From Candidatus Competibacteraceae bacterium (GTDB taxonomy: Bacteria > Bacteroidota > Bacteroidia > CAIKAF01), in the NCBI GenBank assembly GCA_014879445.1, contig JACSSC010000025.1, forward strand, positions 1 to 64,000: a stretch of 64,000 nucleotides of DNA, read 5' to 3'. This document shows, piece after piece, positions 41,704 through 52,034 of the stretch; positions within the stretch are counted from its first letter, which is position 1, and each line of letters opens with the position of its first letter. The notes below the pieces were generated by a model. It saw only the letters and a list, made by a program, of their open reading frames with translations, was not told the origin of the DNA and did no database searches. Position numbers and translations under genes: made by a program.

Positions 41704-43149
41704 ATGGGAGATTATTTCGCTGATATTCACGTACATTCAACACTTAAATCATTTAATTCGGGCTATCCTTCACCTCGTCATACTATTTGGGATGATGTTA
41801 CACACAACTTAGGAAAAACCGCTCCGGCGCGACTTATTTATAACAGCAGCCGTGAAGTAGCCAAATATAGTCAATCGAACTTTTATGAACTGGCCAAAGG
41901 ACGCGTAAGGGTTGCTACTGTTTCTCTCTATCCGCTTGAAAAGGGATTCCTCGAAATGCGAAGTTTGTCAAAAGCAGTTACTCGTTTGCAGGCACGAAAA
42001 GAAATGGTTGAAGCCATTACCGGTTATGCCTACTCCTCAGTTGAACACATTTTGAAGCACAATGATTATTTTGAAGAACTGCAATCAGAATACAAATACA
42101 TCCGCGACCACCAAGGCGACTCTCCAGATGGGAATTATGCCTATCGAATTGTAAACAACTTTGAAGAATTAACCCAGACCATTAAATCCGATAAACGAAC
42201 CTTGGCCATTGTTCTTTCGATTGAAGGCGCTCATGTTTTTTACAATGAGAAGATGCTCTCCGGCAAACTCAGCCCTCAGGAAATGAAGAAAGAGTTGATG
42301 CAAAATATCATTGCGGTAAAAAACTGGGGCACCCCTCCTTTCACCATTAATCTCAGTCATCATTTTTATAATGGGCTTTGCGGACATGCCAAGAGTTTAG
42401 CCGGCATCATGGGTTCAGGCATTCTGAATCAAAACAAGGGGCTAGAATCAAACCTTACCGGATTAGGCATTAAATGTCTGAAAGAGCTTCTAAGCCCCAA
42501 CAATGGCAAACGAATACTAGTGGACATCAAGCATATGAGCTTGTCGGGGCGCAAAGAATTATACAACTGGATTAGAAGCTATAATTACTTATCCAAAAAT
42601 GATAAAATCCCCATTGTATGTAGTCATACAGGGATTAATGGATACAAAACCATGTCGAGTTCACTGCTTCGTCCAGACAATAATCAAAAAAACAACAGGA
42701 TGTACTTCAACCGTTGGAGCATCAACCTATCGGATGAAGAAATACGCATTATTCACGAATCCGGCGGCATCATTGGTTTGATGCTCGACAAATACAAACT
42801 CGGCGGGGGTCTGTTTTTCAAATCCCTTAAGCTTCTTAAAGACGAACAACAGCTACGAGATGCATACTGCTCTATTTTTATGGACAATGCCTTGCAGATC
42901 GTTTCGGCAGTAGGCAACAAGTCAGGATGGGATTGTATTGCATTGGGCTCCGACTACGATGGAGCAATTTCGCATGTAGATTTTTATGACAAATGCTCTA
43001 CCATGCCACAACTTTCAAATGATTTGATTTCGTTTCTCGAAAGAACACGCCATGGACGCTCTCTCTGGCATGGATACAAACCAAACGAGATCGTTGACAA
43101 AATACTTCGAAAAAACGTAATGGATTTTTACCAACAACATTTTATCTGA
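41704..43149 (+). CDS. Membrane dipeptidase (M19)-like / amidohydrolase superfamily protein
   Basis: ADIHVHST (HxH), LSIEGAH, CSHTGING, IALGSDYDGAI, LRKNVMDFY. Confidence 0.82.
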   Translation: MGDYFADIHVHSTLKSFNSGYPSPRHTIWDDVTHNLGKTAPARLIYNSSREVAKYSQSNFYELAKGRVRVATVSLYPLEKGFLEMRSLSKAVTRLQARKEMVEAITGYAYSSVEHILKHNDYFEELQSEYKYIRDHQGDSPDGNYAYRIVNNFEELTQTIKSDKRTLAIVLSIEGAHVFYNEKMLSGKLSPQEMKKELMQNIIAVKNWGTPPFTINLSHHFYNGLCGHAKSLAGIMGSGILNQNKGLESNLTGLGIKCLKELLSPNNGKRILVDIKHMSLSGRKELYNWIRSYNYLSKNDKIPIVCSHTGINGYKTMSSSLLRPDNNQKNNRMYFNRWSINLSDEEIRIIHESGGIIGLMLDKYKLGGGLFFKSLKLLKDEQQLRDAYCSIFMDNALQIVSAVGNKSGWDCIALGSDYDGAISHVDFYDKCSTMPQLSNDLISFLERTRHGRSLWHGYKPNEIVDKILRKNVMDFYQQHFI

Positions 43150-43212
43150 TTAGTTGTTACCTGAAAACAGATTTTGCTATTTTTGCCATCACAGAATATT
43201 GAATTTGCTATT

Positions 43213-43800
43213 ATGAAAAATAAACTGGTTTACTTAATTGGCATTATTGCCGCCGCAGGCCTGAGCCGACTTTTACCTCATCCATGGAATTTTTCTCCCC
43301 TGGTGGGCATTACATTAATGGGTGGCGCGCTGATTTCGAATCGAAAACTTAGCTTTCTACTTCCATTAGCCATCTGGCTTTTTACCGACTTGTTGGTAAA
43401 TGCTTTTATATATGCTAAACCGTTAACCGACTTATCCTATTTTATTACCTCCGATGCATTGGGTGTCTATCTGAGCATGTTGATGATTTGGGGTATCGGT
43501 TTGCTGATGAGCAAACGTCTCCGTTTCTCAACTATTTTGGCCGGTACGATTGCCTCCTCTTTGTTATTTTACATTGTTACCAATACAGCCGTATTTTTAG
43601 GGTCTCCATATTACGAGCCCTCTTTAGCAGGATGGCTTCAGTGCATGTATATGGGTATTCCATTCTATCAATCACCTTACGGTACATTGTTTGGCAGTTT
43701 TTTCTTTAACGGTATCATGGGCGACTTGTTTTACTCAGGGATGCTATTCGGCTCTTGGTATTACATCAACCGCCGGGCTTTTGTTCCGGCCATTGCTTAA
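43213..43800 (+). CDS. DUF6580-like putative transport protein
   Basis: LSRLLPHPWNFSPLVGITLMGGALISNRKLSFLLPLAIWLFTDLLVN; multiple TMs. Start placed at MKNKLVYLIG. Confidence 0.8.
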   Translation: MKNKLVYLIGIIAAAGLSRLLPHPWNFSPLVGITLMGGALISNRKLSFLLPLAIWLFTDLLVNAFIYAKPLTDLSYFITSDALGVYLSMLMIWGIGLLMSKRLRFSTILAGTIASSLLFYIVTNTAVFLGSPYYEPSLAGWLQCMYMGIPFYQSPYGTLFGSFFFNGIMGDLFYSGMLFGSWYYINRRAFVPAIA

Positions 43801-43892
43801 TCCTTTTATTCACTCATCTCTGAGCAGTTAATTTATATTAACCTGCTGCGGCCTACTATATATTCCTTTAGATTTGCATAAAAATACACGTC

Positions 43893-45515
43893 ATGTTTTT
43901 AATTATTTTTGGTTTATTACTTATCCCCTTTCACTTTGGTTTGTGGATTCTGTTTGAAAAAGCAGGCCGAAAAGGTTGGGAGTCCATCGTCCCCTTATAC
44001 AACCTCTTTGTATGGACTCGCATCACAGGTAAACCTTGGTACTGGATTGTGTTATTCCTTTTTCCTGGAGTTAATCTAATGATTTTTGCTGTCATGCTTG
44101 TACAACTTGCCAAAGCTTTCGGGCGACATGGCTGGAGTGAGCACTTGCAATCCATCTTTCTTTTTCCTTATTATTTTATCAAACTGGGTAAAGACAAAAA
44201 AGCAGAATATGTTCCACCATCACAATGGCCTAAACCCAAAAAGAATTTCGTACGCGAATGGGCCGAAGCGCTTATTTTTGCTGTTATTGCTGCCACTTTT
44301 ATCAAAGGTTATTTTGTAGAAGCATTCAAAATACCAACCTCTTCTATGGAAGAGGATTTGCTGATTGGCGACTTTATGTTTGTAAGTCGCCTTCATTACG
44401 GCCTACGTCTTCCCAATACACCACTCACATTCCCTTTTACTCATAATAACTTTAGTGATATCCCATTGGGCTTTATGCCTTTCAAAAAATCTTATCTTGA
44501 CTGGTGGACAATTCCATATACCCGTTTGCCGCGTTTTCAGAAAATTAAACGGAATGATATTGTGGTTTTCAATTTTCCTGCAAATGATACGACAATTCAA
44601 ACCCGTGAATTGGCAGCACATAACTATCACGAACAGGTAATAATGGCTGCATACCAATACCGACAAGCCGATAAACAAAACGCCGTGCCCGAACGAGAGT
44701 GGGAATATTATTTGGCAGAAGGACGGAAATATATTCATAACAAATTTCATGGAAATGTCGTTTATCACCCTGTTGACAAACGCTCTAATTATATCAAACG
44801 CTGCGTTGCCATTCCAGGCGATGAATTAGAAGTACGTAACGGTGTGCTTTATATAAACGGAGCAATAGCCGATAGACCTCACAAAATTCAATATTCATAC
44901 GACATCAAACTTAAGTCAGAATTAAGTAGAAAATACTTGATGCAATTAGGTATTACTGCCGAAGATATGGGCATACGGCCCAATGGCCCTCGGTATCCCG
45001 AGAATCCAGATTTCGACGTAAATTGGGTTCTCTCTGATGAACAATTAGATGTGCTCAAAAACAATCCTTCTATTGATACAATTGCATTAGCCATAAAAAA
45101 AACAGACGAGTACAGCATTTCTGTATTCCCCAATCATCCCAATTTTCAATGGACCCGTGATGAATTTGGCCCGTTAAAAGTACCGGCAAAAGGCCAAACG
45201 GTTGAATTAACTGTTGAGAATCTGCCCCTATATGCAAGAATTATTACAGCTTATGAGGGAAATACACTCCGAGTAAAAGATGGAATTATTATCATTAACA
45301 ACAAGGAAGTAAAAGAATATACGTTCAAAATGAATTATTATTTCATGATGGGCGACAACAGACACAATTCTGCCGATTCAAGGTTTTGGGGATTTGTTCC
45401 CGACGACCATATTGTAGGCAAAGCTCTTATTATCTGGCTTAGTACTGACGACAAAGGCGAGAAATCATTTCCAGCCAACATTCGATGGAATAGAATTATG
45501 CGATTAGTGCATTAA
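43893..45515 (+). CDS. lepB: Signal peptidase I, large Bacteroidetes form with N-terminal multi-TM extension
   Basis: IPTSSMEEDLLIGDFMFVSRLHYG (Ser), YIKRCVAIPGDELEVRNGVLYING (Lys), MMGDNRHNSADSRFWGFVPDDHIVGKA. Confidence 0.93.
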   Translation: MFLIIFGLLLIPFHFGLWILFEKAGRKGWESIVPLYNLFVWTRITGKPWYWIVLFLFPGVNLMIFAVMLVQLAKAFGRHGWSEHLQSIFLFPYYFIKLGKDKKAEYVPPSQWPKPKKNFVREWAEALIFAVIAATFIKGYFVEAFKIPTSSMEEDLLIGDFMFVSRLHYGLRLPNTPLTFPFTHNNFSDIPLGFMPFKKSYLDWWTIPYTRLPRFQKIKRNDIVVFNFPANDTTIQTRELAAHNYHEQVIMAAYQYRQADKQNAVPEREWEYYLAEGRKYIHNKFHGNVVYHPVDKRSNYIKRCVAIPGDELEVRNGVLYINGAIADRPHKIQYSYDIKLKSELSRKYLMQLGITAEDMGIRPNGPRYPENPDFDVNWVLSDEQLDVLKNNPSIDTIALAIKKTDEYSISVFPNHPNFQWTRDEFGPLKVPAKGQTVELTVENLPLYARIITAYEGNTLRVKDGIIIINNKEVKEYTFKMNYYFMMGDNRHNSADSRFWGFVPDDHIVGKALIIWLSTDDKGEKSFPANIRWNRIMRLVH

Positions 45516-45518
45516 TAC

Positions 45519-46133
45519 ATGAACGCTTCGGTTTTTCCGTTGGCATTTTTACCTACAATTGCTTATGGCTATCTTTGGCTGAATGAGCCCAACCCGGTGA
45601 TTGACCTGGGAGAACATTATGTACGCCAAACTTGTCGAAATAGAACTTATATTCTTGGATCACAAGGCGTTAACATGTTTGTCATTCCGATTATTCAAGG
45701 GCATTCTACGCGCCTACCCATGTATGAAGTTAGGATTGAATATAAGCAACCCTGGCAACGAAAATATTGGCAAGCTATCATTTCTGGATACCAAAATGCC
45801 CCATATTTCGAACATTATGCACCCGAAATCAAAGAACTATGGTTTGAGCAACCTTCTCGATTGGCAGATTATACACTCCCCATCTTTCGTTGGCTGTTAA
45901 AACAAATTGAACCATCTCTTACCATCCATACCTCTGAGCAATATATCACTCAATCAAATAATGACTATAGACAAACTGATTTCTTAAACCCCTCTATTTA
46001 CAAGTTCTTACCATATCATCAGGTGTTTTCTGACCGATATAATTTCTGCCCCAATCTCTCCCTTTTTGATTTGTTGTGCAACAAAGGGCCTGAAAGCTTT
46101 TATGTTATTCAACAAAAAAATTTCTTGGAATAA
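45519..46133 (+). CDS. WbqC family protein
   Basis: QTCRNRTYILGSQGVNMFVIPI; Y..YHQVFSDRYNFCPNLSLFDLLCNKGPES. Confidence 0.82.
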   Translation: MNASVFPLAFLPTIAYGYLWLNEPNPVIDLGEHYVRQTCRNRTYILGSQGVNMFVIPIIQGHSTRLPMYEVRIEYKQPWQRKYWQAIISGYQNAPYFEHYAPEIKELWFEQPSRLADYTLPIFRWLLKQIEPSLTIHTSEQYITQSNNDYRQTDFLNPSIYKFLPYHQVFSDRYNFCPNLSLFDLLCNKGPESFYVIQQKNFLE

Positions 46134-46145
46134 CGAATAATTTAA

Positions 46146-46153
46146 TACATTTG
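46146..46153 (+). promoter_or_regulatory. Bacteroidetes promoter (-7 TACATTTG; possible -33 TTG at 46125-46127) for the T9SS cargo gene
   Basis: TACATTTG 27 bp upstream of the ATG at 46181; TTGG 18 bp further upstream. Confidence 0.5.
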
Positions 46154-46180
46154 TAATTCAAACTTTAAATTGATTTAAAA

Positions 46181-47170
46181 ATGAAAAGAATTTACTTAAG
46201 CGTTTTAGCCCTTAGTGCAGCATTGTCTGTGCAAGCGCAAAGCAAAGGTAACCCCAACCAAACTTTCAATACCGTTAATGCTGAAATTCAGCAAATGGGT
46301 ATGGATAAAGCTAATGGCGATACTCTGTTTTGGTTGCCTTTGATGGGGTATTACATTAATCCGACCGACCAACCTTCTTTTACTATTGAAACGGAGGATG
46401 TTGACGGACTAACATTAGATGCTAATCTAACCGGTCTTTCAAATGATTTTGGTATTTTTTATTCAACAGACGCAGGAGATATTTTCCCCAATCAGGGTGA
46501 TGTGGATTCCGCATTCTTTTGGTATGCCGCTTCTTGGTTTGCTCCTCCAGGCCAAGCATCCAACTGGTTAAAATTTGGCCCTATCACTATCCCTGCCGGT
46601 GGCGCTACCATGTCTTGGATGCATATGATGACTGATGGTCAGTACAGAGACGGATATCGTGTATTGGTTAATGAATTTGGTATTGATGATATTGACTTCA
46701 CCAATCCTCCTATCTTTACTCGTACCGACAACCAATCAGGTATGCTTAGCGATACCAACTGGACAGATGTAGGTCCTGTTTCGCTTTCTGCTTACGCAGG
46801 CCAGTCGGTTTACATTGCATTCCACCACAATGCCAATGACATGTTCCTTCTTTTCTTAGATGATATTCGCGTACAAGAGGCCAGTGATGCTAGTGTAATT
46901 GAAAATGAAAATGTTACAATGTTATCTGTGTATCCTAATCCTTTCCGCGTAAATACTACTGTAGCTTTTGATTTGAAAGGCGCATCTGAAGTAGTTTTCC
47001 AAATGTACGACTTATCAGGAAAAATGGTAATGCAGAAAAATGCGGGCAATATGTCCGCTGGTATCAACCGCATTGAATTGGATGGTACCGGCTTGTCTGC
47101 CGGCGTTTATTACTACACACTTACTATCAATGGTCAGACATCTTCTGCTCAAAAGATTGTAAAGATGTAA
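46181..47170 (+). CDS. Secreted choice-of-anchor-like protein with T9SS type A sorting domain
   Basis: Signal peptide; CTD LSVYPNPFRVNTTVAFDLKGASEVVFQMYDLSGKMV..GVYYYTLTINGQTSSAQKIVKM. Confidence 0.9.
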   Translation: MKRIYLSVLALSAALSVQAQSKGNPNQTFNTVNAEIQQMGMDKANGDTLFWLPLMGYYINPTDQPSFTIETEDVDGLTLDANLTGLSNDFGIFYSTDAGDIFPNQGDVDSAFFWYAASWFAPPGQASNWLKFGPITIPAGGATMSWMHMMTDGQYRDGYRVLVNEFGIDDIDFTNPPIFTRTDNQSGMLSDTNWTDVGPVSLSAYAGQSVYIAFHHNANDMFLLFLDDIRVQEASDASVIENENVTMLSVYPNPFRVNTTVAFDLKGASEVVFQMYDLSGKMVMQKNAGNMSAGINRIELDGTGLSAGVYYYTLTINGQTSSAQKIVKM

Positions 47171-47187
47171 TACATCTCTTTAATGTT

Positions 47188-47224
47188 AAAATGGCCATCC
47201 CAAAAAGATGGCCATTTTTTTTTA
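47188..47224 (+). terminator. Strong Rho-independent terminator
   Basis: aaaatggccatc (47188-47199) / gatggccatttt (47208-47219) followed by a T-run. Confidence 0.88.
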
Positions 47225-48004
47225 ATAATATTGACAGGATATTCCCAAGCATTCAACAGATTGGGAAATTTCTTGCAATCTCTCTGCCGAAATTTTTTGC
47301 AATCCCGACAAAGGAGTTTCTCGATCTAGCGAATAAATAACTACCGATTGCGGACGTATAATTTCTAAAGCATTAAGCCACGTTTCAACCTCTTTAGATG
47401 TGCTGTTGTCAATCTCTTCTCCATTCACATTCCCTTTTAAAAACATGGCCTGAATCACCAGTTTATTGCCAAATTCAGCCAACTGCTGTACGTAATTACT
47501 CAATGATTTAGTATGAAAAGGTTTATTTATCAACTTATAATAATGCTCATTTGCCGAATCAAGTTTGAGTGTTGGCCTATCAATACGCTGCAATGCCTGA
47601 TGTATGGCAGGTCGCGATAATAATGTACCATTGCTTAGCACAACGGTTTTCACTTTTGGCCAATATTGGTCGCGATACCTATGCACCAAATCTACTATGT
47701 TGGCAAAATCGGGATGCATGGTAGGTTCGCCATTCCCAGCAAATGTAATATGATCAATAGCAACATTGGCATGATACAAAGCAGCAAAACGATCTTCAAT
47801 GGCAGAACGAATGCTCGGGTAAGGAGTAAAGCTAATCTTCTGCTTTTTTAAATTTGTCCATCCGCATTCACAATAAATACAATCGTAATTGCAAATCTTG
47901 TTATCAAGAGGCAACAGATTGATACCAAGAGAATTTCCGTAACGGCGGCTCAGTATCGGACCAAAAACAATTTCATCAAATAATATAGCCATAATTAAAG
48001 ACAC
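47222..48004 (-). CDS. Radical SAM protein
   Basis: ICNYDCIYCECGW (CxxxCxxC); ITFAGNGEPTMHPDF. Confidence 0.92.
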   Translation of the reverse strand: MSLIMAILFDEIVFGPILSRRYGNSLGINLLPLDNKICNYDCIYCECGWTNLKKQKISFTPYPSIRSAIEDRFAALYHANVAIDHITFAGNGEPTMHPDFANIVDLVHRYRDQYWPKVKTVVLSNGTLLSRPAIHQALQRIDRPTLKLDSANEHYYKLINKPFHTKSLSNYVQQLAEFGNKLVIQAMFLKGNVNGEEIDNSTSKEVETWLNALEIIRPQSVVIYSLDRETPLSGLQKISAERLQEISQSVECLGISCQYY

Positions 48005-48031
48005 AAAGGTATGGGAATATCAGAAAGCCGA

Positions 48032-48796
48032 CTAAATAGAACCATCCATTTTACGAACCATGCGAACTCCTGCCTGGGCAGAAGGCATAATAACTGCTTC
48101 ATGCAAACTAACATGAGAAGGTAGTTCAATACTATATATAATTACATCAGCCACATCATCAGCTTTTAAGGGCATAACTTGGCTATAGACAGCATCAGCA
48201 CGCTGGCTATCGCCTTTGTAACGCACCAAAGAAAACTCCGTTTCTACCATCCCTGGATGAATGGATGTTACACGAATGTGATAGGGAAGTAATTCCATTC
48301 GTATAGATTGAGTAATGGCATCTAAGGCATGTTTGGTACCACAATACACATTCCCGCTGGGATATACCTCTTTGGAAGCAATCGAACTGACATTAATAAT
48401 TTGGCCGCTCTGGCGCTCTATCATTCCCGGGGTAACAGCTCTCAGCACATGCAGCACTCCTTTGATGTTTGTATCAATCATTCGATCCCAGTCGTCGGGG
48501 ATACCCTCGTGTACTGCTCCCAAACCAACAGCAAGTCCTGCATTGTTAATCAATACATCTATTTGCTGCCATAATTGAGGCAACTGATGAATTGACTGCA
48601 TCACCTGCTCACGATTTCTAACATCTAATGATAGTGGAAAAACGTCAGTAAATGCTGACAGTTCGTTAGAAAGTGATTGTATGCGGTCGGTGCGGCGAGC
48701 GGCTAAGATAAGGCGATGACCTTTCTGTGCCAGCTTTCGTGCACAAGATTCGCCAATTCCTGAAGATGCACCGGTAATTAAAATGGTTTTTTTCAT
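48032..48796 (-). CDS. SDR family NAD(P)-dependent oxidoreductase
   Basis: ITGASSGIGESCARKLA; NNAGLAVG; YCGTKHALDAI. Start set at MKKTI, giving an ATGA overlap with the upstream gene. Confidence 0.93.
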   Translation of the reverse strand: MKKTILITGASSGIGESCARKLAQKGHRLILAARRTDRIQSLSNELSAFTDVFPLSLDVRNREQVMQSIHQLPQLWQQIDVLINNAGLAVGLGAVHEGIPDDWDRMIDTNIKGVLHVLRAVTPGMIERQSGQIINVSSIASKEVYPSGNVYCGTKHALDAITQSIRMELLPYHIRVTSIHPGMVETEFSLVRYKGDSQRADAVYSQVMPLKADDVADVIIYSIELPSHVSLHEAVIMPSAQAGVRMVRKMDGSI

Positions 48797-50094
48797 GTAA
48801 GTGCCCATTTGGTTTTTCGAGATTTTATACGTTTGGAAAAGCTAAGTATAGCAGCCCATAGAAAAGGGATAGCTGGCACTTTGTATCTAACCACACCTCC
48901 CAATACAGGCGTGCTGATACCTACAATCAAATAAAGTGCAAAAACAAATCCAATACAAAAAAGTGAAAACGAAAGGTTCGAAGATTTGCGACCATTCCAT
49001 ATAATCCATATCATACTAAGTAGAAAAAAAACATTTTCAAGCATTGGCAATAGAATAAAAGCATTGCCATGTACCTCCCACGGCAAAGGACGAAAAAAAG
49101 AAACAAACAATGCCCTCGGAGATTTTATGAGCATATCCCAAAAATCAGGGCTTAAATACTCTGTAGTAACAATAGATCCTGCCTGCTCGGCCACGGCTAG
49201 ATTAACAAAGTTTTGCTGCTTGAATGCCAGCATATGCATAAAATTAAGCGAAGGGAATATATGGTGAATATGAGTAACGATCAGAATACATATTAAAAAG
49301 GTCGAAACATTAAGCATGAGAGAATATTTTTCGGGCATACGTCGGCTAATCAAATAAGCAATAGCCGGAGGAATAAGCGTGGCAAGTACATAAAATTTAG
49401 TGAGCAAAATAAGCCATGTACCTAACAATAACCCCATCCATCGCCAAAATAATGGCGACTTATGTAAGAAAAACAAGGCGTGAATAAAAACACCAACTGC
49501 TAAAAACAAAATCGGTTCTTTGAGACATCCGGAAGACCAAAACATTACCGATGGTATGAGTTGAACTCCCAAAAAAAGTTCATGTTTCCAGTCGCCAATA
49601 AATTGATAAAACACACGAGCCAAAAGAAACAAACCTGTAAAAGAAAAGAAGCTGAAAAAAACCGTATGTACATTGAAGCTACCAAAAGAAAACAAACGAA
49701 TGATAGCATGAATGCGAATCACAATGCGATTATCGTTATACATTGGATTTTCATAGGGCAACATCCAGTTATTCATAAGATGAGCATATTTCCCTCCTGA
49801 ATTAAAATCAGATGCAAATCCAAAAAAATTAGCAAAAAATCCTCGTGTGTCTGTAAAAATCAACTGATATAACGCTTCACTATCATCATAAAACCGATAG
49901 ATATCTGCCTTTGCACGATCTGTATAGTAATAGGTATAAATAAAGTACAGAGCAACGCCGGCTAAAACTTTTAATCCGAATACAGAAACAAACCAATGCT
50001 GCTTAATCCCTTCTACTTTAAAAAATGGAATCTTAAAGATAATCCATCCTAACATGAATGCATAAAGCAGAGTAAGTACGGCATCCGCAATCAT
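48793..50094 (-). CDS. Multi-pass membrane protein, GT-C-glycosyltransferase-like (uncertain)
   Basis: 433 aa, many TM segments; early extracytoplasmic acidic loop DIYRFYDDSEALYQ. Confidence 0.6.
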   Translation of the reverse strand: MIADAVLTLLYAFMLGWIIFKIPFFKVEGIKQHWFVSVFGLKVLAGVALYFIYTYYYTDRAKADIYRFYDDSEALYQLIFTDTRGFFANFFGFASDFNSGGKYAHLMNNWMLPYENPMYNDNRIVIRIHAIIRLFSFGSFNVHTVFFSFFSFTGLFLLARVFYQFIGDWKHELFLGVQLIPSVMFWSSGCLKEPILFLAVGVFIHALFFLHKSPLFWRWMGLLLGTWLILLTKFYVLATLIPPAIAYLISRRMPEKYSLMLNVSTFLICILIVTHIHHIFPSLNFMHMLAFKQQNFVNLAVAEQAGSIVTTEYLSPDFWDMLIKSPRALFVSFFRPLPWEVHGNAFILLPMLENVFFLLSMIWIIWNGRKSSNLSFSLFCIGFVFALYLIVGISTPVLGGVVRYKVPAIPFLWAAILSFSKRIKSRKTKWALT

Positions 50095-50168
50095 AAAGCA
50101 AAAAATAATTTTTCAACAAAGCCAACTTTACAAATGTACAAAAAATCAAGGAGGAGTATCTGGCTTCG

Positions 50169-51323
50169 TTATTCAACAAACAGAACCATTCCTTTGAGAT
50201 ATTCCGTTTCTGGATGAAAAATATTAACCGGATGATCGGCTGGTTGTGAAAGGGTATGTAATACACGAATATTTCGTCGCGATTCGAGAGCTGCAGCATA
50301 TACCGTTTGCCTGAAAACATGTGAATCAATCACCTGTGAACATGAAAATGTAAACAATATTCCCCCCTCTCTGATGATTTTTAAAGCAGCAAGATTAATG
50401 CGCTTATATGCCTGAATAGCATTGTGACGAGCTTGCATGGATTTGGCAAAAGCAGGCGGATCTAATACTATTAAATCATAAGCGCCTGAATGCTTTTGTA
50501 AAAAAGGGATTGCATCATTACAAAGCAACCATTCGGATGGACATTCAAACCCGTTTTTTTGCATATTGATTTGAGTTTGTTCTATTGCCCATGCTGAAGA
50601 ATCTAAGGAATGAACTTCCTGAGCTCCGCCTTTGGCAGCATAAACAGAAAACCCTCCTGTATAGCAAAAGGTGTTTAGCACAATCCTGTTTTTGGCATAC
50701 TTCATCAAGCATTTTCTATTATCGCGCTGATCAATAAAAAATCCTGTCTTTTGACCCTTTTCCCAATCCACATGAAAATCCAAACCATTTTCGATAATCC
50801 AAGCTGAAGAAGTGTTTCCTTTTGCGTATCGCCAAGTTTTGGGCTGACGAATTGACTTGACTACAATGGTTTGAAGCTGCTGATTGAAAAGAAGATCTAT
50901 CGAATTCACTATAGAATCCAAGTAGCACTCAATACCTGGATGATGAATTTGAATGACAGCATGCTGATTGTATATGTCAATTATCAACCCGGGCAAGCCA
51001 TCTCCTTCACCATGCACCAATCTATATGCATTTGTATCATTTTGGCAAATAAATCCTGCATTTTGGCGCATCGAAAAAGCAGATTGTAATAACTTAATTA
51101 TTTCTTCTTCAGGATGCTTCGTCTGTGAAAAACCAAGAATGCGCACCGCAATGGAACCTATGTTATAATAACCCCACGCAAGAAACTGATTATGATGAGA
51201 ATAAATCTCAACTGGACAGCCATCCGATAGCGGTTCGTGCGGCATCAATGCCCCTGAAAATACCCACCTATGAAAACGCAACAACGACGCTTCTCTTCCC
51301 TTTCGTACAATTAGCTTTTCCAT
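50169..51323 (-). CDS. Class I SAM-dependent rRNA methyltransferase (RlmI-like)
   Basis: PUA-like N-term; DQRDNRKCLMKYAKNRIVLNTFCYTGGFSVYAAKGGA; LIVLDPPAFAKS; FSCSQ. Confidence 0.9.
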   Translation of the reverse strand: MEKLIVRKGREASLLRFHRWVFSGALMPHEPLSDGCPVEIYSHHNQFLAWGYYNIGSIAVRILGFSQTKHPEEEIIKLLQSAFSMRQNAGFICQNDTNAYRLVHGEGDGLPGLIIDIYNQHAVIQIHHPGIECYLDSIVNSIDLLFNQQLQTIVVKSIRQPKTWRYAKGNTSSAWIIENGLDFHVDWEKGQKTGFFIDQRDNRKCLMKYAKNRIVLNTFCYTGGFSVYAAKGGAQEVHSLDSSAWAIEQTQINMQKNGFECPSEWLLCNDAIPFLQKHSGAYDLIVLDPPAFAKSMQARHNAIQAYKRINLAALKIIREGGILFTFSCSQVIDSHVFRQTVYAAALESRRNIRVLHTLSQPADHPVNIFHPETEYLKGMVLFVE

Positions 51324-51461
51324 ATTTACTACGAATTCGTTACAAAGAAAAGAAATAAACTACCCGATAAGTAAAAACTGATATTTTTCATTACGAACAA
51401 AATTGCATTATATAATTAAACTATTTTTATTCGTTAAGGTCAAACAACCGACACGCAATTC

Positions 51462-51992
51462 ATGACAGAGAATCCCCATATTATTAAGTGGATACAATCA
51501 CCTGAAACTTTCGAAAAAGGTTTTGCTATGCTCATTGACCAATACAAGCGTCCATTATACCAATCCATCAGGCGTATGGTTGTTTCTCACGATGATACAG
51601 ATGAAATATTACAAATTACATTTATCAAAGCATGGAAAGGCCTTTCTAGGTTCAGGCAGGAGTCATCACTTTGGACTTGGCTTTATCGCATTGCCATTAA
51701 TGTAACATTAGATTTCTTGGCTCAAAAGAAAAAAAGAAAATTTACACACCATCTGCCAGAACACATGACACAGGCGATGGATTCTGGATTCAGCGGAACA
51801 GAAATTCAGCGCAAGCTTATAGAAGCCATGCAACAATTGCCTGATAAGCAAAAAGCTGTTTTTAGTATGAAATATTTCGATAACATGACATATGAGGATA
51901 TCTCAAAAATAACTAACACTTCAGTAGGGGCACTCAAAGCTTCGTATCATTTATCAGTAAAAAAAATAGAAGAATTTTTAAATCGTCTTTAA
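51462..51992 (+). CDS. ECF-type RNA polymerase sigma factor
   Basis: DDTDEILQITFIKAWKGLSRFRQESSLWTWLYRIAINVTLDFL; LPDKQKAVFSMKYFDNMTYEDISKITNTSVGALKASYHLSVKKIEEFL. Confidence 0.95.
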   Translation: MTENPHIIKWIQSPETFEKGFAMLIDQYKRPLYQSIRRMVVSHDDTDEILQITFIKAWKGLSRFRQESSLWTWLYRIAINVTLDFLAQKKKRKFTHHLPEHMTQAMDSGFSGTEIQRKLIEAMQQLPDKQKAVFSMKYFDNMTYEDISKITNTSVGALKASYHLSVKKIEEFLNRL

Positions 51993-52034
51993 ACCTTATT
52001 GAACTTCATTCGTCAATACATTAAGATTACTCAA

